This document shows positions 36,842-45,640 of a stretch of DNA of 64,000 nucleotides, one piece after another; within the stretch, counting starts at the first letter, position 1, and every line of letters starts with the position of its first letter. The stretch lies in NCBI GenBank assembly GCA_963827515.1, contig CAWHBF010000034.1, forward strand, positions 1-64,000, read 5' to 3'. A program made the translations under genes and the position numbers. The notes below the pieces were generated by a model. The model was not told the origin of the DNA, did not search any database, and saw only the letters and a list, made by a program, of their open reading frames with translations. The stretch comes from JABFSA01 sp963827515 (GTDB lineage: Bacteria > Acidobacteriota > Vicinamibacteria > Vicinamibacterales > UBA2999).

Positions 36842-36931
36842 GTCGAACGCTCGCGCTCAGCCGCGGCCGAATTCGAATCGTTTCTTTGACTCGTTCGCGT
36901 GCCGGCCGACGGCTGCAGCACGGTGTTCGGC
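36842..36931 (-). repeat. attC: attC site, array 2
   Basis: GTCGAAC (36842-36848) and GTTCGGC (36925-36931) are matching degenerate cores. The inner arms are GCGCTCAGCCGCGGCCG and CGGCCGACGGCTGCAGC. It belongs to the cassette that starts at 37457. Confidence 0.8.
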
Positions 36932-36977
36932 TGCTGGGCTGGTTGTGCCGCCGAAACGTGCTTCGAGCAATTCAGTC

Positions 36978-37457
36978 CTACTGTTTAAGCCAGACGACCG
37001 TGTTGTTGATCTTCTGACCTTGGGGGTTCATGCCTGTCGTCGTCTGGGTTCGCGACTTCCCATCCTTGGCATACACCCATCGAGAGACCGTGGTGACCTT
37101 TCCGTCCTTCTTGTTCGTCTGCTCGAAGGTGAGGTTATCGATGCTTTTCATCGCAGTGGTGTCGCGGCTCGGATCGCCCTTGACCGGGACGTCCTGACCG
37201 TCGTAGGTCGCGGTGTATTCGTAGTGCAGCGGCTTCCCCGTGTTGTCGACGACATCGACAACGACATTGAGGCCTTTGCCGGCAGCACTCGCCTTGACCG
37301 CGACACTCTTAGGCGCTAGGTTTGCCGGGTTGTACTTCGATTGAGAGAGATCCACTCTCCATGAACCCACGCCGGGGTCTTGCGCGTAGGCAGCAGCCGA
37401 GAGAGCAAGCAGGAATCCCCATGCGAAACAAACCACGGCGAAGGGTCGTTGTTTCAT
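36978..37457 (-). CDS. Secreted protein of unknown function (cassette gene)
   Basis: This is a 159-residue protein with a signal peptide (FAVVCFAWGFLLALSAAAYA). GSWRVDLSQSKYNPANLAPKSV and SIDNLTFEQTNKKDGKVTTVSRWVYAKDGKSRT match a small exported protein type common in Acidobacteria. Those proteins share a W-x-L-N/S-x-x-K-S-K/Y motif. GGAGG lies 5 bases before the ATG at 37457. The function is unknown. Confidence 0.78.
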   Translation of the reverse strand: MKQRPFAVVCFAWGFLLALSAAAYAQDPGVGSWRVDLSQSKYNPANLAPKSVAVKASAAGKGLNVVVDVVDNTGKPLHYEYTATYDGQDVPVKGDPSRDTTAMKSIDNLTFEQTNKKDGKVTTVSRWVYAKDGKSRTQTTTGMNPQGQKINNTVVWLKQ

Positions 37458-37498
37458 TGCTACCTCCAACTGTTCAGAACCACATTTTCACTCGAGCA

Positions 37499-37574
37499 GC
37501 CCAACGTCAGTGCTCACCCGCGGCTCCCGCGCACGATCGCGTCGGCGGCCGTCTCGGTGCAGCACGTGTTGGAC
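37499..37574 (-). repeat. attC: attC site, array 2
   Basis: GCCCAAC (37499-37505) and GTTGGAC (37568-37574) flank arms TGCTCACCCGCGGC and GGCCGTCTCGGTGCAGCA. It is the attC of the alpha/beta-hydrolase cassette. Confidence 0.83.
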
Positions 37575-37596
37575 CGCACGTCCAAGTCCTTGGCCG

Positions 37597-38916
37597 TCAG
37601 TACCTCTGGTTGATCCACGCCGAAGCGTAGTCGAAGAAGTTCTTCACGGTATTCGAGTACTGCCCCGGAGTTGTCTCGCACGGGATGCATGGCGTCTGCC
37701 CATGAGTCGCGCCTTCAATCACGACGAAGTCTTTGTCCTTGCTCTTGGCCAGCTCATAGTGCGTCTCGTTGAAGCGAAGGTAGTTGTTGCCTCCCATGGC
37801 TGTGACCAGCAGGGGAACGGAAATGGCCTGCACCGCGCACGGGACAGAGTTGTTGGTGGAGCACCAATCGATGCCGACCATGGAGTCCTTCGCCCGAATC
37901 GCGTAGGCACTCAAGAAGGAGCGGAGGGTCAAGAACAGTGCGCCTTGAGCGAGACTCGAACTCTGGGCGAGCAGTTCGGGTTGTGCGGGCCGCACGCTCT
38001 CCACGACCTGACGAACGATCATGCCGTCGTTCCTGAGCAGTTTCTGAGGATGCGCGGTCGTGTGATGGATGCTTGGGTCCAGCAGCATGAGTTCGGCGCT
38101 CTCCGCTCTTGCGACAACAAACGCGTCGTCGTCGGAAAACCGCCCGGCCCCGTTCTCGACCTCGCGTAGTCGAGCCTGGGCAAGCTCGATCAGGCCGTTC
38201 ATCCTTGCGGCCTGGGCGGCAGCGTACGCCTTCTGGAAGGTCTCGGTGTATTTCGACGCCCCATTCGGATTGAATCCGTTCTTGACGCTGAAGGGGTCGA
38301 GGGCCGGGTCGATCTGCGCGCGAGCGTTCTGCCCAAGAATCGCGGCGTCGTTTGTCACCGCGCCGTTTACGCGACGAAGGGCACTGGCGGCGTTGCCTGG
38401 ATTGGTGTCGACCAGAATCAGACCGTCAGCGGCGGGGAGCTTGTCGAGCGCGTCCCCACATTGGATCAACTTCTTGGCGCCTCGGCAGTAGCTCGTGCCG
38501 TTCTCCGCGACCGCCTGATAGAAACTGGTCGTGGCGCCACCACCGCTCCATCCCCACAAGAGAACCTTGGTTATGCCCGGTTGTCCTCGCAGGAAGGTCA
38601 CGCCCGACTTGACGTCTAACGCATTGTCTTCCCACCGTACCAGGGCTTCATTGTTGTCAGAGCGAGGATTCATGCACAGCACGAGGAATCCCCTTTTCGC
38701 CAATTCAGTGCAACCGAGATATCCCAAGTAGTTCGAGGTGCGATGAGTTGCCAGAATCGCAACGTGTGGCGCCTGGCCAGAATCTGGCGCATAGAGAGCG
38801 CCCTTCACTGACCTTGGCGAGAACTGGATATATCGGGGATTGCTTTGAGCCAGCACTTCGGTCGAGAACACGACTTGCAAAATCAGAAGCAGCGCCCAGG
38901 ACGTTCCGGTCCTCAT
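37597..38916 (-). CDS. Secreted alpha/beta-hydrolase (cassette gene)
   Basis: This is a 439-residue protein with a signal peptide (SWALLLILQVVFSTEVLA). The nucleophile elbow is GWSGGG at 122-127 with Ser124, and EGATHGQTPCIPC near the C-terminus offers the histidine. GGAGG precedes the ATG at 38916. It resembles large exported hydrolases of Acidobacteria that act on esters, but the substrate is unknown. It is a long cassette with its own attC at 37499. Confidence 0.85.
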   Translation of the reverse strand: MRTGTSWALLLILQVVFSTEVLAQSNPRYIQFSPRSVKGALYAPDSGQAPHVAILATHRTSNYLGYLGCTELAKRGFLVLCMNPRSDNNEALVRWEDNALDVKSGVTFLRGQPGITKVLLWGWSGGGATTSFYQAVAENGTSYCRGAKKLIQCGDALDKLPAADGLILVDTNPGNAASALRRVNGAVTNDAAILGQNARAQIDPALDPFSVKNGFNPNGASKYTETFQKAYAAAQAARMNGLIELAQARLREVENGAGRFSDDDAFVVARAESAELMLLDPSIHHTTAHPQKLLRNDGMIVRQVVESVRPAQPELLAQSSSLAQGALFLTLRSFLSAYAIRAKDSMVGIDWCSTNNSVPCAVQAISVPLLVTAMGGNNYLRFNETHYELAKSKDKDFVVIEGATHGQTPCIPCETTPGQYSNTVKNFFDYASAWINQRY

Positions 38917-38959
38917 CACAACCTCCATACGCAAGTCCAATCTTGCCGCGAGTCCTGCG

Positions 38960-39032
38960 GTCTAACGTTGCGCTTCAGCGGCGGCGCTTCACATGCGCAT
39001 CAAGGCCCGACGGCTGCAAGCGCTTGTTGGCC
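38960..39032 (-). repeat. attC: attC site, array 2
   Basis: GTCTAAC (38960-38966) and GTTGGCC (39026-39032) flank arms GCGCTTCAGCGGCGG and GACGGCTGCAAGCGC. It belongs to the SMP-30-like cassette, the first of array 2. Confidence 0.85.
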
Positions 39033-39054
39033 AGCCGAAGAGACATCACTGTCG

Positions 39055-40011
39055 CTATCGAGGTAGCCCAGCGATGTCAGTCCGTACCTTGTACAGCGTC
39101 TTGCCGGCGGTCACATAAAGTGTCTTCATATCCGCCCCCCCGAAAGCGTTGTTTGTAATGAGGTCCTCCGCTATCGGAATGAACCTGAGCAGCTTGCCCT
39201 CAGGCGAAATCACGTACACGCCGGCTTTCGTATCGAGCGTCTCGGAAGTGCCGCGAAGCTGGTTCATGCCGGCCGACGCGTACAGATTCCCCTGGGTATC
39301 GATGCTCATTCCGTCCGCGCCTCGACCAGGAGCGAAATCGTAGAGAACCCGCATGTTGCGGACCGTACCATCCGGCTGCAAGTCGTAGCTACGAATCAAT
39401 CGCGCGCCGTCTTGCGCCTGATTGGATTCGACGAGGTACAACCTCCGGTCGTCCGGGGAGACTTGAATGCCGTTGGGGCGCTGGATGTCCGGCGCGGCGA
39501 GAATGCGCGCCAACTTACCCGGCCCGTCAATCCGATAAACAGCGGCACCATTTAGTTCGGTGAAGTAAAGCCTGCCCTTACCATCGATGGTGACGTCGTT
39601 CGGTCCTATCAAGGGTTTGCCCTCATAGCTGTCGGCAAGCACCTCGAGCTTGCCTGTCTTCAAGTCTGTCCGGGTCAGCCGGGGCTTGCCCGTCACCTTC
39701 ACTCCTGGTCGCTCGAACGTCGCGCCTTCGCACGCAATGAGCCGCCCCTGCGGATCGATCAGCAGACCATTGGCGGCGTTGCTGTTCTCACGATACGTTG
39801 AGAGCACGGCGTCCGTACTCAGCTTCATGATCCGTTGGTTAATGATGTCGGTGAAATAGACGTTGCCTTCTCGATCCACGGCGGGCCCTTCGGTGAACGC
39901 CACCATCGTGGCGATCTCTGGCTGCTGGCCGGCGGCTGACCACGGCATCATTAGGCAGATGAGGAACATCGCCTTCGCGACAATCTGGATGGGACGGTAG
40001 GTCAAGCTCAC
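39055..40011 (-). CDS. SMP-30/gluconolactonase-like protein, first cassette of array 2
   Basis: This is a 318-residue secreted six-bladed propeller. After the signal segment (MFLICLMMPWSAAG) come FTEGPAVDREGNVYFTDI with the metal-binding Glu, ANGLLIDPQGRLIACEG, GPNDVTIDGKGRLYFTE with the metal-binding Asn, and GADGMSIDTQGNLYASAG. It should act as a lactonase or related hydrolase. It starts 45 bases from the leader core at 40056, the position of a first cassette. Confidence 0.88.
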   Translation of the reverse strand: MSLTYRPIQIVAKAMFLICLMMPWSAAGQQPEIATMVAFTEGPAVDREGNVYFTDIINQRIMKLSTDAVLSTYRENSNAANGLLIDPQGRLIACEGATFERPGVKVTGKPRLTRTDLKTGKLEVLADSYEGKPLIGPNDVTIDGKGRLYFTELNGAAVYRIDGPGKLARILAAPDIQRPNGIQVSPDDRRLYLVESNQAQDGARLIRSYDLQPDGTVRNMRVLYDFAPGRGADGMSIDTQGNLYASAGMNQLRGTSETLDTKAGVYVISPEGKLLRFIPIAEDLITNNAFGGADMKTLYVTAGKTLYKVRTDIAGLPR

Positions 40012-40055
40012 GATGAGTCCTCTCTTTCAGTCGCTCGATCGACCCCAGGATGTCT

Positions 40056-40228
40056 GGCCAACTACTTCTTAAGTAGACCGCGGGAGCTTCCCGCCCTCGC
40101 AGCGTTCGTCAGCACGCCCGATAAGGGCCAGTTACCCGTAAACCCCTCGGCGCGCGAATGCTAACACGCCGATCCCTCGGCAACCGCGGGAATCAAAGGC
40201 TGTGAAACAGCGTCTTTATGCGCTGCAC
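40056..40228 (-). other. attI: attI-like leader of array 2
   Basis: On the minus strand it ends CTACTTAAGAAGTAGTTGGCC, with a CTACTT/AAGTAG hairpin directly before the GTTGGCC core where the first cassette begins. It aligns over about 170 bases with 55958-56128. Strongly conserved blocks include ACTTCTTAAGTAGACCGCGGG, TCCCGCC, GCGAATGCTAACACGCCG and GGGAATCAAAGGCTG. There is no attC palindrome. A conserved GTTGYCG...TTAGCAT pair on the minus strand could be a cassette promoter. Confidence 0.65.
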
Positions 40229-40278
40229 TGGCGACGCTGCGTGACCGGATTCCGGCGTAGAAGGTCGGCGGCGGGCGC

Positions 40279-40304
40279 GGTCCGCCTGAAGGCGGACACT
40301 ACGA
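40279..40304. repeat. REP-like hairpin
   Basis: GGTCCGCCTGAAGGCGGAC followed by ACTACGA is the same hairpin family as at 22248 and 41396. It is inserted in the leader-to-fhcD-tail interval of array 2, which is shorter in the array-3 copy. Confidence 0.75.
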
Positions 40305-40369
40305 ACACGAGGAACCGTCCTCTGTGCCTTGCTTGCCCGACGAAGCCGCAGGCGAAGTCGGGTGGCCCG

Positions 40370-40393
40370 TTGGGGAAGGTCAGGCCGGGTCGG
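40370..40393 (-). repeat. Copy of the fhcD 3' end
   Basis: This matches 56198-56221, the last codons and stop of fhcD, at 22 of 24 positions (TTGGGGAAGGTCAGGCCGGG is identical). It lies on the same side of the leader as fhcD does in array 3. Confidence 0.7.
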
Positions 40394-40402
40394 TAACTCC
40401 TG

Positions 40403-40449
40403 GACCGCGCAGTGCGACGAGGATCGGTTTCCTCGTAGGCCGAACGGTG
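40403..40449. repeat. 45-base direct repeat, right of array 2
   Basis: GACCGCGCAGTGCGACGAGG then ATCGGTTTCCTCGTAGGC is the partner of the copy at 33533. Confidence 0.75.
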
Positions 40450-40559
40450 AGCCACCGATGCGGCCGTACCGATGCTAAGGATTCGTTCCGACGGGTCGTG
40501 CGAAGGCCCACCGCCTCAATTGGAGTCGAGCCCCACGCGCATGCGCGAATCCTACCGCT

Positions 40560-41164
40560 CTATCTGATACTTCCAAGCCGAATCACCCCGCTTACCGCAA
40601 CTCGCGGGAAGATCGACATTCCCTCCCACTGACTCTGGTCGGGAAGGCCAGCTGGAGATCCGCCTGCGCCCGAAGGCCAAAACGCGGTGTCACCATCGCT
40701 GTCACCCCACCACCTGGCTGAAGGGCGAGGTAGCCCACGGTGAACCCAGGTTGAAGGCGACGGCCAAGGCCGCAGCAGTAGTCCACGTAGTAGTCCTCTG
40801 CTTTCGAGTGCAGACCACCAGCAAGGATTTGCCAGAACGGCGCAAACCGGACCGTAGGGTGCCAAGCGAATCGAAAACCGCCGAGACCCGCGATGTCCCG
40901 AAAGTTGGGTCCGCAGCCTACGGAGCAGCCCGAATCGGGACCGTTGGACATGTCGAACTCACCCACGATGCTCCACCGTGGTGTCAGGGCCATGCTCGCC
41001 TGAACTATTACGCCGTGTCTCGACCCGCTGACGTTCAGATACCCGACCGAGAGGTCAGCCTGATCGTCTTGAGCCGACGCTGAAGAAGTGCTGGCGACCA
41101 GACCGAACACCGCGATGGTCCCGAGCCGAAACGCTTGCCTCCTACGACGATTGTGCTGACGCAT
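40560..41164 (-). CDS. Outer-membrane beta-barrel protein, one frameshift near the C-terminus
   Basis: After a signal peptide (TIAVFGLVASTSSASAQ) come amphipathic strands such as ADLSVGYLNVSGSRHGVIVQAS, WSIVGEFDMS and FRFAWHPTVRFAPFWQILAGG. The frame from the start runs to 40592. A change near 40650 gives a better barrel end, ADLQLAFP then DQSQWEGMSIFPRVAVSGVIRL ending at 40560. So a one-base indel near the 3' end is likely. It should sit in the outer membrane; no specific role is visible. Confidence 0.7.
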
Positions 41165-42287
41165 GGCTGAACTCCTCTCACCAGCCAATGCGCAAACTGA
41201 ACCAGGAACGGCTCACCCAATCGGACAGGTCGAGTAGAACGCCAGTCCAAGCCAACCCGACACTGAAGGCGGACACTGCGAATAGGAAGGAGCCCCCTAA
41301 TGCGTGCAGAGGCGCCGTCCTCTGCGTCTCTGAGCCTCTGTGGCTTGTTGAGAGTGACGTCACCTGACGCCGGTCTGGAAGCGATCAGTGAACGACGGTC
41401 CGCCTGAAGGCGGACACTACGAGTAGCTGGTGCCGTCTAATGCGTGCAGAGGATCGCCAAGGATTCGCGGCTCCCCCCCCCCCTCCCCCCCCCCCCCTCC
41501 TCCCCCCCCATCTCGATGGCCTGCTGAAACGCCAACTCGCAGATGGGCCTTGGGAGGAACCACCTGACGCCCACTCGAACTTGTCACATCTGAACACCAT
41601 GATTGAATCCGTTGCCGTCTAATCGCACTCGGCCAAGCAGCAGCGCGAATGGCGTCAGCATCGCGCCCGGACTTCTCGCCGCGCCGTCAGCTTCAGCCGA
41701 ATGTCTCGAGGACCGGGACGGGCCTGGCTGAACCAACGACTTAAGAACCCCCTTCGCCATCAACTTATCGACCAACTCAAGGGGCCCATCCGACCCCCCC
41801 ACAGACGAAGAGAAGTCCGGATGAAAGTTATCTGAAGACTCAGGACTCACGCTGACCACCCTTTTCGATTTGGACGGCCCCCCCCCCCCCCCTCCCCCCT
41901 GGATGATCTCGTGAACTAAGGGGCCTGCGGGTGAGACGCTTGCTCGAGAATCCGAGGCATGGTGTCCCCCCCCCCCCGGGTTCCTGCAGCACCACGACGA
42001 AATCGAGTACGGGATCAACTCGTGGAACGCTCTAGGCTGCAGAGTCTCCTCCTAGACCCCCCGGACCCTCCCCCCTCCCCCCGCCCTCCCGCCCCCCCCC
42101 CCCACCCCCCAGACCCGCAGTGCTAGAGAAGTCGACCTCGATCGGATGCCTCTGAGCGGATGAACGCGCCGTCCACCAATTGTCGCATCATCGCAATCAG
42201 CAGGCCTCGACAAGTCCGAGCCTGAAGCCAATGTTGTTCGGTTTACCCCCATCGTAGTGTGCCCCCCTCTGAACCACTCCCTCCCTC
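41165..42287. other. Gene-free stretch with long C tracts and a short duplication
   Basis: I see no credible gene. Long cytosine runs occur at 41473-41509, 41878-41899, 41967-41977 and 42057-42110. A segment with GAAGGCGGACACT and TAATGCGTGCAGAGG occurs twice (41263-41311 and 41404-41452). The G-rich minus strand could form quadruplexes. The stretch adjoins the last attC of array 3. Confidence 0.6.
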
Positions 42288-42366
42288 CCCTAACGATTCG
42301 GCTCACCCGCGCCGGCTGCGGCGCGCGAGCGACGCGGGCGGCGTCGGGTGCAGCCGGATGTTGGGC
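42288..42366 (-). repeat. attC: attC site, last of array 3
   Basis: CCCTAAC (42288-42294) and GTTGGGC (42360-42366) flank arms GGCTCACCCGCGCCG and GGTGCAGCCGGA. It is the attC of the creatininase cassette, and the C-tract zone begins just to its left. Confidence 0.78.
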
Positions 42367-43279
42367 TGCCCGCAGGCTCAGTTTCCACGCAACCGCCGCT
42401 GGGATGCCTGAAAGGCCCTCGCGGTGATGCCCGCGCGGTATCGGAAAGTTTCTGTCCGATCTCGATCGTCTTGCTGATCGGCGCCAGGTCAACGCCATGC
42501 AGAGAGAACAGGCCAGCCTTGAGGCGCTGGTCCATTCGAATGAGCTTCGGATCCTGCACCGCGATCTGAGCCTCGTAGTAGATGTCGTCGTGAATACCAT
42601 TGCGCCAGTCTGCCGGCCGATCCTGTGGCTGTCCGGGCGGAGGCGTGCCGTCGATTTGCGTGATACCCAACGACTTCAGGTAGTTGTAGCTCCATTGATC
42701 CTCGAAGTCGTACTCCCGAAGGTAATGAACGCGAGCGCGCTCACCGGACCACCTTCGGTTCAACGCTGCCGCTACGTTCTCCATGCCAGTCTGATTGCCG
42801 CCGCTATCGCCGAGCAGAACGATGTCGACGAATCCGTGGGCCTTGTAACTCCGGCAGATATCGCCGAGAAGGGCCTCAAATGTCGCCGCCTCGAGGCTGA
42901 TGGTGCCCGAGTATTCCATGTGACCTGATACGCTCGGCTCAATGCTTCCCTCTGGAACAAACTTGACGATTGGAGCAATGAGCGCTCTCCCGATCGCGCG
43001 CGCAATGGGCGGCAGGACCGTCTGGAGCACGTAGTTGTGCTTGCCGCCCGCCACGTATGGTCCATTCTGTTCAACCCCGCCAGTCCCAATGATGATCGTC
43101 GTGGTGCCCGCGCGAATGGCATCTCGAATTTCCATCGATGTGAGCTCTTCGGCCCACAAGCTATCGGCCGCGTCGATCGGTCGAGGCGTGTCTGGAGGTA
43201 ACCGGTTCTGAGCGGACGTCGTGAACGCGCCCGCAGCGAACACGAGACCCAAGAGTAGAGCACCTCTAGCGAATCGCAT
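42290..43279 (-). CDS. Secreted creatininase-family protein (cassette gene)
   Basis: This is a protein of about 330 residues with a signal peptide (GALLLGLVFAAGAFTTSA). GTGGVEQNGPYVAGGKHNYVLQ and GHMEYSGTISLEAATFEALL are the metal-binding part of the creatininase fold, and IVLLGDSGGNQTGMENVAA a conserved turn. The family hydrolyses amide bonds in small cyclic or formamide substrates. AGGAGG precedes the ATG at 43279. The last 45 or so residues look out of register: a one-base change near 42435 would give a natural end at about 42382, before the attC. Confidence 0.82.
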   Translation of the reverse strand: MRFARGALLLGLVFAAGAFTTSAQNRLPPDTPRPIDAADSLWAEELTSMEIRDAIRAGTTTIIIGTGGVEQNGPYVAGGKHNYVLQTVLPPIARAIGRALIAPIVKFVPEGSIEPSVSGHMEYSGTISLEAATFEALLGDICRSYKAHGFVDIVLLGDSGGNQTGMENVAAALNRRWSGERARVHYLREYDFEDQWSYNYLKSLGITQIDGTPPPGQPQDRPADWRNGIHDDIYYEAQIAVQDPKLIRMDQRLKAGLFSLHGVDLAPISKTIEIGQKLSDTARASPRGPFRHPSGGCVETEPAGSPTSGCTRRRPRRSRAAAGAGEPNR

Positions 43280-43331
43280 CACTTTCCTCCTGATTGGCCT
43301 GGACCAGCTCCAGCTCCACGATCCTGGGTCG

Positions 43332-43430
43332 GCCCAACGTCTCGCCGCTCAGCCGCGAGCGACGCTCACAACCGCTTCGAATCAGCTCGTTGTCGCCGCG
43401 CCGCTCGACGGCTGCAGCGGCCAGTTAGGC
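43332..43430 (-). repeat. attC: attC site, array 3
   Basis: GCCCAAC (43332-43338) and GTTAGGC (43424-43430) flank arms CGCCGCTCAGCCGCGAGCG and CGCTCGACGGCTGCAGCGG. It belongs to the SMI1-like cassette and precedes the creatininase gene. Confidence 0.86.
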
Positions 43431-43951
43431 GTCGGTGTCGAATGCCGAGTCGTCCTCGAGGCCGCGAATAAACGCCTCGAACGTTTCGGCGACAAAGACG
43501 ACCCTATAGTCCCACTCCTGATCGACATGCACCACTTGTGGCTCCCCGGTCGGCCCGCACGTCCGGTAGTCCAAGCAGACCATATCGTGCCCACCGGACG
43601 GACAGGCGGCGAAGTACACACCAATGTCTGGGTAGCCCCATTCGTCGTGCCAGAACCGGCTCCCGACGTCGCCGCAGAGCGAGCACCGCTTCTCACCGCC
43701 GATGGAGTAGATGCCCGTGATGGCGATGTGGTTGTCCGCCCAGGAGGTTCGCTCTTTGGTCCTGTGGTTCCTCCGGCGCGGTATGCCGCCGTTCTGATAC
43801 CGCATCAACTCGACGTAGGACGCGGGTAACGTGTAACCGAGTTCGCGCTCGACCTTCGCTACCGCCTCGTCCGTCAGCGAGGCACCGACGTACTCGGCCA
43901 ATGCGTATCCGACGGTTCCCAGAACTGTCCCAGATCGAAGCCCGCGAACAT
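43425..43951 (-). pseudogene. SMI1/KNR4 (SUKH)-family protein (cassette gene, frameshifted)
   Basis: The start MFAGFDLGQFWEPSD lies 28 bases after the attC core. A one-base change near 43905 links it to YALAEYVGASLTDEAVAKVERELGYTLPASYVELMRYQNGG, the SUKH signature. Then come CSLCGDVGSRFWHDEWGYPDIGVYF and VVFVAETFEAFIRGLED. SUKH proteins are often immunity proteins for polymorphic toxins. The stop lies inside the downstream attC. Confidence 0.8.
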
Positions 43952-43978
43952 TCCCCGCGTCACGGCACCCTCTCGTAC

Positions 43979-44062
43979 GCCTAACGTTCCAATTGAGCCG
44001 CACGCCACGGCGACACGCTCGCACGGGGCAGCGGGCGCGTCGGCTCCAATTGGTTGTTAGAC
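43979..44062 (-). repeat. attC: attC site, array 3
   Basis: GCCTAAC (43979-43985) and GTTAGAC (44056-44062) flank arms CCAATTGAGCCGCACGCC and GTCGGCTCCAATTGG. It separates the pRiA4b-type cassette from the SMI1-like cassette. Confidence 0.87.
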
Positions 44063-44693
44063 AGCGCTGCCTCGTTGCTGAAAAGCAGTCTTCCAACGCT
44101 CCGCTGGATCGTCAGATCGCACGGCCGTGTGATCGAACGCGCGAGGATTCAACGTACCGCCCGCCCACTGCAGCATGGCCGCTCGCTCTGGATGTCGGCG
44201 ATCGGAAATGGCTCGGAGGAACTCCGCGTACCCGACCGTACCGCTACGTCTTCTGGCGGACACGCACCCGCGCCACCGACGCAGCGCGGATAGGAACCCT
44301 CGTCGGAAGGAAGCAGTTCTTCAATTCCAGCGTGTGCTCCCAATCATCACCGAAGTCGTAGCGATATCTGACCGGGTCCGTTCCATACGTCACGTACCGC
44401 GCGATCGGGATCTTCCGACCGGCCAGGCAGGGTCGCTCATCTGGTATTTCGTCATCGGGAATGCCAATTCGCTTCACCTTGCCGGTCTTCGAATCAACGA
44501 GGATGAACTCGTGCAGATGGCAGTCCAGCCAGCCCATCGCATCCTGAATTGCGACGTGGAGATCCCAGAATCAGTACCCCTCGGGCACCTGAATTCGACG
44601 CCAGACCAACGGATCCCGTCCTCGGAAGGACGATCAGGAATGGCACACGTGGTCGACTTTCGTGACCCGTCTCGGCTTCGTCGTCTTGGTCAT
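44057..44693 (-). pseudogene. Plasmid pRiA4b ORF-3-family protein (cassette gene, broken)
   Basis: The best frame has PLVWRRIQVPEGY, TGA, FWDLHVAIQDAMGWLDCHLHEF, then DPVRYRYDFGDDWEHTLELKN, the hallmark of the pRiA4b ORF-3 domain (PF07929). Another frame gives the end GYAEFLRAISDRRHPERAAML and AFDHTAVRSDDPAERW. A stop and at least two indels disrupt it. The start is ATG at 44693, 23 bases after the attC core. The cellular role of the family is unclear. Confidence 0.78.
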
Positions 44694-44715
44694 CAAGCTA
44701 CTTGGTCGTTGCGGT

Positions 44716-44799
44716 GTCTAACGCCGACGAATGAGCCGCGCGCCTCGCCGACATCATCACACGAGACGAATGGCGCGCCGGCTCCGTTGGATCTTAGGC
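44716..44799 (-). repeat. attC: attC site, array 3, degenerate far core
   Basis: GTCTAAC (44716-44722) and CTTAGGC (44793-44799, G lost) flank arms GAATGAGCCGCGCGCC and GGCGCGCCGGCTCCGTT. It belongs to the cassette ending at 44794. Confidence 0.8.
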
Positions 44800-45489
44800 G
44801 GCATGGATGTTACGGATGAGATTTCGAAGCCCCAGTCGTGGAATCGGGATACGCGTAACGTCCTCAAAGGTAGCGTACCACCCCCGGTTGCCAAACAGGC
44901 TGAAGGATGCGGTCGCGATGACCATCGGATCATTCGGAGTATCGCTGGGCACTCGGTGCGGGAAGACGAGTCCCATCGCATGAGTCGCGACGAGATAGTA
45001 CACATGGGACGCGGCCACCTCGGCATCGCTCCGACGACATTCGATGTCCGTGATGTGGATATCCTCGTGGCCGACGACCGCCGCAGCAACCCGCAGGTCG
45101 CCAGTCGAACTGCGGGCAAAGAGGAAGGTGGAATCGTAGCAATAGATGTCCCACTTCACCTCCATCTCCGGAGCCTTGAAGACGACGCCGTCAAGAGATG
45201 CCCCGTTGTGGGGGAAACGCAGAGAGGTAGCCACGTGAGTCGCGTCGGGGATTGGCCCGCCGATCAAGTCTTTTCCGTCGCTGCTGCGAAGTCACCCGCA
45301 CTGTTCAGCGATTCGCCGATCGGAAGTCGTTGTGACCATTGTTCTGGTCAGGGGCTGACAATCGAGAACACGGACACCGAAGGGGTTCCCCGCACCTGGC
45401 TCATGCCATCGGAATGAAATGCCCTCGCCTCCACCTGGCAAGAATTGGCCCTTGCCGCCGGAGAACAGGTTCTTGAAGCGATTCCACAT
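44794..45489 (-). pseudogene. Cassette protein of unknown function with in-frame TGA
   Basis: One reading frame gives MWNRFKNLFSGGKGQFLPGG, then RTMVTTTSDRRIAEQCG, a TGA at 45292-45294, and continues LRSSDGKDLIGGPIPDATHV, DIYCYDSTFLFARSSTGDLRV and FSLFGNRGWYATFEDVTR. Without the stop it would be 231 residues. I do not recognise the family. The stop is at a glycine-leucine junction with no expected cysteine, so a nonsense mutation is more likely than recoding. The start lies 16 bases after an attC core. Confidence 0.6.
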
Positions 45490-45504
45490 CGTCGATAAGT
45501 TGTC

Positions 45505-45577
45505 GCCTAACGCCGCGCTTCAGCCGCGGCGCCATCATGATCGCAGCGGGCGCCGTCGGCTGCAAGCGCTGGTAGGC
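45505..45577 (-). repeat. attC: attC site, array 3, degenerate far core
   Basis: GCCTAAC (45505-45511) pairs with GGTAGGC (45571-45577), where one T of the core has changed. The arms GCGCTTCAGCCGCGGCGCC and GGCGCCGTCGGCTGCAAGCGC are intact. Confidence 0.8.
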
Positions 45578-45640
45578 GGTAGTCATATGTGATTTCGAAG
45601 GTCGCGAACGGGCCGGTGTTGTTCGCCGAACGCCGCACAC

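Noticed and set aside
44560..44600. UGA before FWDLHVAIQDAMGW in the pRiA4b-type gene as recoding of Trp or Sec
   Set aside because: The gene also has frameshifts and a second stop, so it is a decayed gene.
45292..45294. Second in-frame UGA as another selenocysteine codon
   Set aside because: The position follows CG in an unrecognised protein with no expected Cys or Sec site. The neighbouring cassettes contain many lesions, so a nonsense mutation is simpler.
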